From Lysobacterales bacterium (lineage in GTDB: Bacteria > Pseudomonadota > Gammaproteobacteria > Xanthomonadales > Xanthomonadaceae), in contig JADCRD010000002.1 of assembly GCA_014946745.1 (NCBI GenBank), forward strand, positions 186,001 through 250,000: a stretch of 64,000 nucleotides of DNA, given 5' to 3'. Shown here in pieces: positions 54,173-62,943 of this stretch; the first letter of the stretch is position 1; the number at the start of each line of letters is the position of its first letter. The translations under genes were made by a program, and so were the position numbers. The notes below the pieces were generated by a model. It was not told the DNA's origin, ran no database searches, and saw only the letters and a list, made by a program, of their open reading frames with translations.

Positions 54173-55141
54173 GTGCCCGCGCGCGTCGTCGTTGTCGGCA
54201 GCTACAACCAGGACATGGTCTGGCGCACCGCGCGCTTTCCGGTGCCGGGCGAAACGCGTCTTGGCACCTTCGACACCGGCCCCGGCGGCAAGGGCTTCAA
54301 CCAGGCCATCGCCTGCGCCCGCCAGGGCGTGGCGACCCACTTCATCGGCGCGCTCGGCGATGACGCCATCGCCCGCGGCATGCGCGAGCTTGCGCTGAGC
54401 GAGGGCCTGGCCCTGCACTGCGAGACGCATGCCCAGTTGGCCACCGGCACCGCGGCGATTCTGGTCGAGGACAGCGGGCAGAACCTCATCGTGGTCGGGC
54501 CGGGCGCGAACGCGGCACTCAGCGTGGCCCACGTCAGCGCGCAGGCGGCGGTCATTCGCGCCGCGCGCGTGCTGGTGACCCAGCACGAAGTGAACCACGC
54601 GGCCTCGCTGGCCGCGCAGAAGATTGCCCGCGCCGCCGGCGTGCTCTGCCTGCACAATCCGGCGCCGCCGGTCGATGCGCGCGACCTTGAACTGGTCGAC
54701 GGCGCCGACCTGATCACGCCCAACGAAACCGAGTTCGTGCAGCTGCTGAAGCTGCGCGGGCTCGATGCACCGGCTGCGGACACCCTCGCGGGGCTGTCTG
54801 CGGAAACGCTGCACGCACTCTGTCGGGCCCTGCACGCAGGAACGGTGGTCTTGACCCTGGGCGCGCAGGGCGCGTTTGTCTCGCACGCCGATGCGCAGCC
54901 TCGCGGCGATGGCGCCAAGCACTACCGGGCCGCGCCGGAACAGGTGGAGGCGATCGACACCACCGGCGCCGGCGATGCCTTCAGCGGCGCGCTGGCGGCG
55001 GCGCTGGCGTCTGCACCCGAGGCACCCTTCGCCGAGGCCGTGCGTACGGCCGGTCGCGTGGCGGCGCTGTCCACCGAGCGGCGCGGTGCCGCGCTCGCCA
55101 TTCCGCGCTTGCACGAGGTGGCGCAGCGCTTCAGGGCTTGA
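54173..55141 (+). CDS. rbsK: ribokinase-type sugar kinase
   Basis: This 322-residue PfkB-family kinase phosphorylates a sugar with ATP. Both signatures are seen: the N-terminal GPGGKGFNQAIACARQG and the C-terminal anion-hole motif DTTGAGDAFSGALAAAL with the catalytic Asp. It starts with GTG at 54173, four bases after nupC. A nucleoside importer next to a ribokinase suggests salvage of ribose from nucleosides, but no hydrolase or phosphorylase is in the window. The pairing may instead concern another sugar or nucleoside kinase activity. Confidence 0.88.
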   Translation: MPARVVVVGSYNQDMVWRTARFPVPGETRLGTFDTGPGGKGFNQAIACARQGVATHFIGALGDDAIARGMRELALSEGLALHCETHAQLATGTAAILVEDSGQNLIVVGPGANAALSVAHVSAQAAVIRAARVLVTQHEVNHAASLAAQKIARAAGVLCLHNPAPPVDARDLELVDGADLITPNETEFVQLLKLRGLDAPAADTLAGLSAETLHALCRALHAGTVVLTLGAQGAFVSHADAQPRGDGAKHYRAAPEQVEAIDTTGAGDAFSGALAAALASAPEAPFAEAVRTAGRVAALSTERRGAALAIPRLHEVAQRFRA

Positions 55142-55261
55142 GCGCTTGGCGGCTGCGCCGGGTCCTTCGACCAGAACTGGAGCCACCGTCGCGCTTCGGT
55201 GGGTCGACGTCCGCCCCTTGCGGGCCGCTTTGGATGGAGTGCCTCGACTCCCGCGCGCGCC

Positions 55262-55346
55262 TAGGGAGGGTCTTGACCCACCGCAGACTGCCATAGGGTG
55301 GGTCTTGACCCACCGCAGACTGCCATAGGGTGGGTCTTGACCCACC
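55262..55346 (+). repeat. three tandem REP-like palindromes, copies 5-7
   Basis: Three copies of TAGGG(T/A)GGGTCTTGACCCACC begin at 55262, 55294 and 55326, exactly 32 bases apart, joined by GCAGACTGCCA. Such head-to-tail reiteration with a constant linker shows local amplification. Confidence 0.92.
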
Positions 55347-55440
55347 GTGGTCTGCAGATTCGCCCAGATCATCGCTCCGCAGCGAAGCTGCGGCCCGCAG
55401 GCGCGTGAACGCGACCAAATTGAAGCCAATGTCGAGCTTC

Positions 55441-55462
55441 GGTGGGTCAAGACCCACCCTAT
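55441..55462 (-). repeat. REP-like palindrome, copy 8
   Basis: GGTGGGTCAAGACCCACC followed by CTAT; the sequence before it, TGTCGAGCTTC, matches the head of the copies at 57279 and 58397. Confidence 0.9.
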
Positions 55463-55608
55463 CCGCTTGCGCGCGTGCCGGGACACGAGGCCCCTGAACG
55501 ACGCCCCCACGCGCGCCACCGCACTTCGGGAAACATTCAGTTGCAATCCCTAGGCTGCCGACCTGGCAGGGGGCTGCACTCTGACAGACTCGAACACAGG
55601 TGGATCCC

Positions 55609-56280
55609 ATGAAGACCCCGATCATCGCTGCGCTTTCCGTCCTGGCCCTCGGCGGCGTTGCCGTCGCCTCGTACGGCGGCTTCTCGCGCGCCAACCAGGC
55701 ACAGGTGCTGTCGGCCGAGCCGATCCTCGTCACCGAACCGGTACTGGCCGAGGTGCTGCGGTCAAGCCCGGTCGAGGAGAACCGGCCGGTCAGCCGCCAG
55801 GAATGCAGCGAGCGCTCAGTGCAGCGGCGCGCGCCGGAGCGCTACGGCGATCGCGACGGCATGGTGGCGGGCGCGGTGATCGGCGGCCTGCTCGGCAACC
55901 AGGTCGGTGACGGCAGCGGTCGCGCCGCCGCCACCGCTGCCGGCGTGCTCGCGGGTGGCGCGATCGGCCGCGAAGTCGATCGCCGCCACACCGGCGGACG
56001 GCCCTACAGCGAGAGCGTCCGCGAATGCCGCGAGGTCCAGGACAGCGAGCGCGTGGTCGTGGCCTGGGACGTCGAGTACCGCAGCGAAACCGGCACCGGG
56101 ACCCAGCGTGTGAGCACCCAGCCGGGCGCGCAGATCCAGATCGGCGAGCGCGAGCGCGTGGTCGGCTACGACGTGCGCTGGCGCTACGGCGAGCTGGAGG
56201 GCGAGAGCCGCCTGCGCGAGAAGCCTGGCGACACCCTGCCGGTCGAGAACGGCCGCATCGCGCCCTCGCTGATGCTGTGA
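55609..56280 (+). CDS. glycine-zipper 2TM surface-antigen-like protein
   Basis: This 223-residue protein has an N-terminal hydrophobic signal or anchor (MKTPIIAALSVLALGGVAVA). The glycine-zipper 2TM domain covers about 83-130 (DGMVAGAVIGGLLGNQVGDG and AGVLAGGAIGREVDRR), and a beta-rich C-terminal part follows (VVGYDVRWRYGELEGESRLR). Related proteins of the 17-kDa surface-antigen type sit in the outer membrane; their role is mostly structural and poorly defined. No lipobox Cys is present. ATG 55609 follows AGGTGG. Confidence 0.85.
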   Translation: MKTPIIAALSVLALGGVAVASYGGFSRANQAQVLSAEPILVTEPVLAEVLRSSPVEENRPVSRQECSERSVQRRAPERYGDRDGMVAGAVIGGLLGNQVGDGSGRAAATAAGVLAGGAIGREVDRRHTGGRPYSESVRECREVQDSERVVVAWDVEYRSETGTGTQRVSTQPGAQIQIGERERVVGYDVRWRYGELEGESRLREKPGDTLPVENGRIAPSLML

Positions 56281-56360
56281 TCCTCGCGCTGCTGTGATGG
56301 GCTGAAGGCAGGCCCCGGAAGCGCGAAGATCAACACATGCGCAAGCCACCAGAGACTGAC

Positions 56361-56504
56361 GTTGGGCCGCGCTGCGCTTGGCCCAACCTACCCAAGCCCT
56401 CGCAGCCCGTAGGCTGGGCCAAGTCGAAGGCCCGGCTCAAGGCCGCACACCCGCGAATCGCTGACTCAGCCAGGTAGGTTGGGCCAAGCGCAGCGCGGCC
56501 CAAC
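56361..56504. repeat. second REP family, inverted doublet with a diverged middle copy
   Basis: GTAGGTTGGGCC-type units: 56361-56391 and 56474-56504 are exact reverse complements over 31 bases, and a diverged copy lies at 56409-56437. Each unit is itself an imperfect palindrome (GTTGGGCC...GGCCCAAC). This is the BIME-like layout typical of REP sequences in convergent gaps, here between the glycine-zipper gene and scoB. Confidence 0.93.
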
Positions 56505-56531
56505 TGCTTCGCTGTGAAACGTCTGGAAGCG

Positions 56532-57161
56532 TCAGGCCGCGACCGACACGCCCGTCTTTTCGCTTAGCTCTTCGAAGCTCACCCCAGGCGCCAGCTCGAC
56601 CAGCTTGAGCCCCGCAGGGGTCACGTCCAGCACGGCCAGCTCGGTGATGATGCGGTTGACCACGCCGACGCCGGTCAAGGGCAGCGAGCAGGCGGGCAGG
56701 ATCTTGTGTTCGCCGCCCTTGGCGGTGTGCTCCATCAGCACCACCACGCGCTTCACGCCGGCGACCAGATCCATCGCGCCGCCCATGCCCTTGACCATCT
56801 TGCCGGGCACCATCCAGTTGGCGAGGTCGCCTTTGTCGGTGACCTGCATGGCGCCGAGGATGGCGAGGTCGATGTGGCCGCCGCGGATCATCGCGAAGCT
56901 GTCGTGGCTGCCGAAGTAGCTGGCGCCAGCGCGGGCGGTGACCGTCTGCTTGCCGGCGTTGATCAGGTCGGCATCGACTTCGGCTTCGGTCGGGAAGGGG
57001 CCGATGCCAAGCAGACCGTTCTCGCTCTGCAGCCAGACGTCCATGCCGTCGGGGATGTGGTTGGCCACCAGGGTCGGCAGGCCGATGCCGAGGTTGACAT
57101 AGGCGCCGTCGGTGAGTTCGCGGGCGGCGCGCTGCGCCATCTCGTCGCGGGTCCAGGGCAT
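56532..57161 (-). CDS. scoB: 3-oxoacid CoA-transferase subunit B
   Basis: This 209-residue beta subunit of succinyl-CoA:3-ketoacid CoA-transferase works in ketone-body or branched-chain metabolism. The catalytic Glu lies in [14 protein letters not shown], and further family motifs are [17 protein letters not shown] and [14 protein letters not shown]. Normally scoB follows scoA directly. Here 197 bases holding a 19-bp direct repeat and a REP-like copy separate the two on the same strand. Confidence 0.95.
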   Translation of the reverse strand: MPWTRDEMAQRAARELTDGAYVNLGIGLPTLVANHIPDGMDVWLQSENGLLGIGPFPTEAEVDADLINAGKQTVTARAGASYFGSHDSFAMIRGGHIDLAILGAMQVTDKGDLANWMVPGKMVKGMGGAMDLVAGVKRVVVLMEHTAKGGEHKILPACSLPLTGVGVVNRIITELAVLDVTPAGLKLVELAPGVSFEELSEKTGVSVAA

Positions 57162-57215
57162 GTCGGAGTTTCCTTCGAATGGGGCGGGCGGTGGGCCCGC
57201 GGTGTCGTGATGGGA

Positions 57216-57272
57216 TTGGACCGGGGCGGTGTCGGGCTGCGGTCGTGTTCGGGTTGGACCGGGGCGGTGTCG
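57216..57272. repeat. 19-bp direct repeat in the scoA-scoB gap
   Basis: TTGGACCGGGGCGGTGTCG occurs twice, at 57216-57234 and 57254-57272, 38 bases apart. The second copy runs straight into the head (GAGCTCC) of the REP-like palindrome at 57279. Confidence 0.9.
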
Positions 57273-57278
57273 AGCTCC

Positions 57279-57300
57279 GGTGGGTCAAGACCCACCCTAT
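57279..57300 (-). repeat. REP-like palindrome, copy 9
   Basis: GGTGGGTCAAGACCCACC followed by CTAT, inside the gap between scoA and scoB. Confidence 0.92.
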
Positions 57301-57358
57301 GCAGTCGCGGTGGGCGGCTAGGGACGTTCGGCACGGCCCACCGCAGGCGCGCCGCGAA

Positions 57359-58093
57359 TCAGGCGGCGCGCGTGGTGCGCTGCTCGATGCGCTTTTCGGG
57401 CGTGGGGTTGACCACGATGCGGTCGACGTAGATGCCCGGCAGGTGCACATGGTCGGGGTCGATCTCGCCGATCTCGACAAGCTGCTCGACCTCGGCCACG
57501 CAGACCTTGCCGGCCATGGCGCAGGCCGGGTTGAAGTTGCGCGCGGTCTTGCGGAACACCAGGTTGCCGGCCTTGTCCGCCTTCCAGGCCTTCACAAGTG
57601 AGACATCGGCCTTGAGCGCGGTTTCCAGCACGTACCAGTGGCCGTCGGGGAACTGGCGGGTCTCCTTGCCTTCGGCGACGACGGTGCCGTAGCCGGTGCG
57701 GGTGAAGAAGGCCGGGATGCCGGCGCCACCGGCGCGCAGGCGCTCGGCCAGGGTGCCCTGCGGATTGAATTCGAGTTCGAGCTCGCCCCCCAGGTACTGG
57801 CGCTCGAACTCCTTGTTCTCGCCGACGTAGCTGGAAATCATCTTGCGGATCTGACGCGTGGAAAGCAGCTGGCCCAAACCGAAGCCGTCGACGCCGGCGT
57901 TGTTGCTGATCGCGGTGAGGTTCTTGGCACCCGAATCGCGCAGCGCGGCGATCAGGGCTTCGGGAATGCCGCAGAGGCCGAAACCGCCCACCGCCAGCGT
58001 CTGGCCATCAGCCACCAGATCGCGCAGCGCGGCCTCCGCGCTCGGGTAAACCTTGTTCTTGCCGCCGCGGGCGGCGGGTGCGGTGTCGCTCAT
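57359..58093 (-). CDS. scoA: 3-oxoacid CoA-transferase subunit A
   Basis: This 244-residue alpha subunit carries the family motifs AVGGFGLCGIPEALIAAL (CoA-binding glycine loop), ISNNAGVDGFGLGQLL and SSYVGENKEFERQYLGGELE. ATG 58093 (MSDTAPAARGGKNKVYPSA) gives a normal length; the frame further up runs through REP-like repeats. It works with scoB as a heterotetramer that moves CoA from succinyl-CoA to a 3-oxoacid. The divergent ettA gene is 472 bases away. Confidence 0.95.
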   Translation of the reverse strand: MSDTAPAARGGKNKVYPSAEAALRDLVADGQTLAVGGFGLCGIPEALIAALRDSGAKNLTAISNNAGVDGFGLGQLLSTRQIRKMISSYVGENKEFERQYLGGELELEFNPQGTLAERLRAGGAGIPAFFTRTGYGTVVAEGKETRQFPDGHWYVLETALKADVSLVKAWKADKAGNLVFRKTARNFNPACAMAGKVCVAEVEQLVEIGEIDPDHVHLPGIYVDRIVVNPTPEKRIEQRTTRAA

Positions 58094-58196
58094 GGGCGTG
58101 GCCTCGCAAGGATGTGGGGCAAGGCCGCGGATTCTACCTGCCGCTCTCGGGCATCCGCTGCCGTACTTTCGGCCGATGTTGCACCACAACATGTCC

Positions 58197-58218
58197 ATAG
58201 GGTGGGTCTTGACCCACC
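58197..58218 (+). repeat. REP-like palindrome, copy 10
   Basis: ATAGGGTGGGTCTTGACCCACC, perfect core, in the divergent gap between scoA and ettA. Confidence 0.92.
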
Positions 58219-58260
58219 TTGGCGTTGACGCCCGCCCCGGACAAAGCTCGCGCCACGCCC

Positions 58261-58282
58261 ATGGGGTGGGTCTTGACCCACC
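58261..58282 (+). repeat. REP-like palindrome, copy 11
   Basis: ATGGGGTGGGTCTTGACCCACC, same orientation as copy 10 and 64 bases from it. Confidence 0.9.
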
Positions 58283-58396
58283 GTGGCATGAATGTTCGCC
58301 ACGGTGCCGATCATCCGCATGCGTCGGGACTTCACGGCCGCGGAGGGGATGGGGCGATGCCGCTTCGATGGGGGTTGGGGCGAGTGTCGAGCTCAT

Positions 58397-58418
58397 GGTG
58401 GGTCAAGACCCGCCCTAT
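58397..58418 (-). repeat. REP-like palindrome, copy 12
   Basis: GGTGGGTCAAGACCCGCC followed by CTAT, one change in the right arm; preceded by GTGTCGAGCTC as in copies 8 and 9. With copies 10 and 11 it fills most of the scoA-ettA gap (58094-58565); the ettA promoter should lie in 58419-58565 but is not clear. Confidence 0.88.
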
Positions 58419-58565
58419 CGCTCGGATTGCGGGGATCGGTCCGGGGCGCTTCGGCGCCCGCCCTGCTAGACTTCGCGGTCTTCCGCGCCAGTGCGACCGC
58501 CTGCTGCCTTCCCGGCATCGGGCTGTGAGCCTGCGCGACCCACGCCCCAGGATCAGGACCCCGCC

Positions 58566-60227
<1,662 letters not shown>

Positions 60228-60232
60228 GAGCT

Positions 60233-60330
60233 GGGATTGGGGTGAGCCGGCGCGCTTGCGCGGCACTGCCGCGCGCGCCGACGAACGCCCGAGCGCTGTG
60301 CGCGAGGGCCGGGAAGGTATTCGGGATTGG
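60233..60330 (+). repeat. 77-bp element, locus 3 (single unit)
   Basis: A single unit with the same left end (GGGATTGGGGTGAG at 60233) and right end (TTCGGGATTGG at 60320) as the arrays at 48.2 and 52.2 kb. The inner sequence has small changes (GCGCGCCGACGAAC). It shows that one unit with its ends is the basic element and that the larger loci are tandem expansions. Confidence 0.9.
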
Positions 60331-60359
60331 AAGAAGACCCGTGCCGCGAGATTGGAGAC

Positions 60360-60389
60360 CCCCCGCCCTGCGCGGGGGTTTTCGTTTTT
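60360..60389 (+). terminator. Rho-independent terminator of ettA
   Basis: CCCCCGC (60360-60366) pairs with GCGGGGG (60372-60378), loop CCTGC, followed by TTTTCGTTTTT. It is 133 bases past the ettA stop because the single 77-bp element lies between. Confidence 0.88.
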
Positions 60390-60448
60390 CACAGCCGTCG
60401 ACTCGGCGGCCAGGCCACCCCGACGCACCCGGCACATCACCCGCTGTG

Positions 60449-60469
60449 AATCCCCAATCCCCAATCCCG
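60449..60469. repeat. three-copy heptamer array upstream of alaA
   Basis: AATCCCC, AATCCCC and AATCCCG in tandem, in inverse orientation to the GGGATTG at 60233. The pair encloses the single 77-bp unit and the ettA terminator. Confidence 0.88.
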
Positions 60470-60540
60470 GCTTCAAACTCCTAACGCCGCAAGGCGTTTA
60501 ACGCTAGTCTTGACGCCCCTTGAACGTCCGCCCCACGCCC

Positions 60541-61782
60541 ATGTCGCACCGCCCCGTCCCGACCAGCCAACGCCTTGAACAGGTCCGCTACGAAATCCGC
60601 GGTGAGCTGGCGCGGCGAGCCCGGGAGCTGGAGCAGGCCGGGCGCAAGCTGTACAAGCTCAACATCGGCAACCCCGGCGCGTTCGGCCTGCATGCCCCTG
60701 CGCACATCCAGCAGGCGATTGCCGAGCACATCGCCGACAGCGATCCCTACTGCCACCAGCAGGGCCTGCCGCAGGCGCGCGAAGCCGTGGCCGCGCTGCA
60801 CGTGGCGCGCGGCAGCAGTGGCGTCACTCCGAACGACGTGTTCCTCGGCAACGGCGTCAGCGAGCTGATCGACATCGCGCTGCGCGCCCTGCTGAACCCC
60901 GGCGAGGAAGTGCTGCTGCCGAGCCCGGACTATCCGCTGTGGAGCGCAGCCACGCTGTTGAACGGCGGCAACCCGCGCTACTACCACTGCCGGCCCGAGC
61001 ACGGCTTCCTGCCCGATCCCGAGCAGATCGAGGCGCTGATCACCGCGCGCACCCGCGCGCTGGTGCTGATCAACCCGAACAACCCGACCGGCGCGGTCTA
61101 CCCGCGCGCTCTGCTCAAGCAGATCGTCGAGATCGCCGAGCGCCATCGGCTGGTGCTGATGGTCGATGAGATCTATGACGGCCTGACCTACGACGGTGCG
61201 GAGTTCGTGCCGCTTGCACCGCTCTGCGGCGACGTCCCCTGCCTGTCGTTTGGCGGCCTGTCCAAGGTCTATCGCGGCTGCGGCTTCCGCGCCGGCTGGG
61301 TGGTGCTGTCCGGGCACCGCGGGCGGCTGGCCGAGTACCACCACGCCTTCGACCTGCTGGGTGCGCTGCGCCTGTGCGCCAACGTGCCCGCGCAGTGGGC
61401 GATTCCGGCGGCGCTCAACGGCCCCGACACCGCCAGCGCGCTGACCGCACCCGGTGGTCGGCTGCACGCAGCGCGGCAGGCGGTGATCGACGCCTGCAAG
61501 AAGAGCCCGCGGCTGTCGGTGGTGGCGCCGGGCGGCTCGATGTTCGCGTTTCCGGGCATCGACACCCGCGACCTGCCCGGCTTCGACGACTACCGCTTCG
61601 CGCTGGAGCTGCTGGAGCAGGACGGCGTGCTGATCGTGCCGGGCTCCAGCTTCAACGTCGCCTATCGCAACCACTTCCGCGTCACCCTGCTGCCCGAGCC
61701 CGCCGACATCGCCGAGGTCTTCCGGCGCATCGACGGCGCGCTGGACCGGCAGGCGCAGGCGATCAAGCGCGCGGTTGCATGA
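60541..61782 (+). CDS. alaA: alanine-type aminotransferase AlaA
   Basis: This 413-residue PLP enzyme of fold type I is close to E. coli AlaA, the glutamate-pyruvate transaminase. Motifs are LNIGNPGAFGLHAP at the start, FLGNGVSELIDIALRALLNP, PSPDYPLWSAAT, INPNNPTGAVY, the PLP Lys in GGLSKVYRGCGFRAGW, and LRLCANVPAQWAIPAAL. ATG 60541 is taken in preference to the TTG at 60520. It overlaps the SGNH hydrolase gene by four bases (ATGA at 61779-61782). Confidence 0.95.
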   Translation: MSHRPVPTSQRLEQVRYEIRGELARRARELEQAGRKLYKLNIGNPGAFGLHAPAHIQQAIAEHIADSDPYCHQQGLPQAREAVAALHVARGSSGVTPNDVFLGNGVSELIDIALRALLNPGEEVLLPSPDYPLWSAATLLNGGNPRYYHCRPEHGFLPDPEQIEALITARTRALVLINPNNPTGAVYPRALLKQIVEIAERHRLVLMVDEIYDGLTYDGAEFVPLAPLCGDVPCLSFGGLSKVYRGCGFRAGWVVLSGHRGRLAEYHHAFDLLGALRLCANVPAQWAIPAALNGPDTASALTAPGGRLHAARQAVIDACKKSPRLSVVAPGGSMFAFPGIDTRDLPGFDDYRFALELLEQDGVLIVPGSSFNVAYRNHFRVTLLPEPADIAEVFRRIDGALDRQAQAIKRAVA

Positions 61783-62387
61783 TGGGCCGCTCGTACCTCG
61801 CGCTGGGCGACTCGTACACGATCGGCGAAGCCGTCGCTGAGGACCTGCGCTGGCCGGTGCAGCTGGTGGCCCGGCTCAACCGTCGTGAATTCCACTTCGA
61901 CCCACCCGAGATCATCGCCACCACCGGCTGGACCACCGACGAGCTGGCCGCGGCGATGGATGCGAAGTATCCGGTCGGCACTCGCGCCGACTTCGACCTG
62001 GTCAGCCTGCTGATCGGGGTCAACAACCAGTACCGCGGCCGCGCGCTCGATGAGTACCGCGAGCAGTTCGCCGCCCTGCTGGAACGCGCGCTGGCGCTGG
62101 CCGGCGACGACCCGCAGCGGGTGCTGTTGCTGGCCATTCCCGACTGGGGTGTGACGCCTTTCGGCGCCAAGAGCGGGCGCGACACCGCACAGATCGCCCG
62201 CGAGCTCGATGCCTTCAACTCCGCCGCCGCCGAGATCGCGCGGGGCAGCAGCGTGCGCTTCGTCGACACCAGCGCGGTGTCGCGGGAGCACGGCGCCGAG
62301 TGGGTGGCCGAGGATGGCCTGCACCCGAGCGCAGCGCTCTACGCAGCCTGGGCCGAAGCCGCCGAGATCGCACTGCTCGGCCCATAG
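61779..62387 (+). CDS. SGNH-family hydrolase (GDSL esterase/lipase)
   Basis: This 202-residue protein has the SGNH blocks: GDSYTIG (Ser nucleophile, block I), TGWTTDELAA (block II Gly), LIGVNNQYRG (block III Asn) and DGLHPS (block V Asp-His dyad). There is no signal peptide, so it probably acts in the cytoplasm on a small ester. It is translationally coupled to alaA. Its stop TAG at 62385-62387 lies inside a REP-like repeat copy, so the last residues were fixed by the repeat. Confidence 0.92.
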   Translation: MMGRSYLALGDSYTIGEAVAEDLRWPVQLVARLNRREFHFDPPEIIATTGWTTDELAAAMDAKYPVGTRADFDLVSLLIGVNNQYRGRALDEYREQFAALLERALALAGDDPQRVLLLAIPDWGVTPFGAKSGRDTAQIARELDAFNSAAAEIARGSSVRFVDTSAVSREHGAEWVAEDGLHPSAALYAAWAEAAEIALLGP

Positions 62388-62405
62388 GGTGGATCTCGAC
62401 CCACC
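62384..62405 (+). repeat. REP-like palindrome, diverged copy 13
   Basis: ATAGGGTGGATCTCGACCCACC differs at two positions from the consensus. Its first bases supply the stop codon of the SGNH hydrolase gene. Confidence 0.85.
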
Positions 62406-62943
62406 GTGGCCGCCACGCTGGCCTCGGTTCCGGTAGTCGAAGTCGAAGCGCACCCACCTGCGATCGGGCCGACCGCGCGCGCCATAGCCCCCAAACATCC
62501 TCGATCGCGGGCAGCCGCTGGCCGACGGCGCGCGCCCGGGCAGGGTTGGGCGACAGCGTCCTCACCCGCGTTGGCGGGCCGGGACGCACCTGACCGCTCG
62601 GACTCGGCGCCTGGGCGGCGCGCGCTCCTCCGGGCTCCGCGGCGCGATCCGCCCGCACGCTCTCCCGTGAGCGATCTCAGCTCGTAACGCTCACCGCGCC
62701 GATGGCAACCGCCCGGCATTGAAGGCCCCGAGTGGCCTCCGCAGCTCGCGAATGATCTTTCCGGAGTTCTTGAAGCCATTGATGCTGAAACCATTCCGCT
62801 CGAAACGCTCCGGCTTGATCGATCTGGAGGCGCGGCCTGCGCGGGCTCGCTGAGGCTGCACCCCTGATCTGGCGAAGGCGCGCGGCACGCAGCGCGGCGA
62901 CTGCACCAGACACGCTCGGCACGCCCTTTGCGGAGGTTTCACC
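62406..62943. other. gene-free stretch of about 540 bases
   Basis: No convincing gene is seen on either strand; open frames lack start signals or composition typical of the neighbours. It should hold the promoter of the gene at 62944. Apart from the repeat copy at its left edge no dispersed repeats are found. Confidence 0.5.

Noticed and set aside
62916-62931. A strong sigma-54-like match (GGCACG-N4-TTGC) just before the gene at 62944
   Set aside because: Transcription would start about one base before the ATG, so the ribosome-binding site GGAGG would not be in the transcript. The match is more likely chance in GC-rich DNA.
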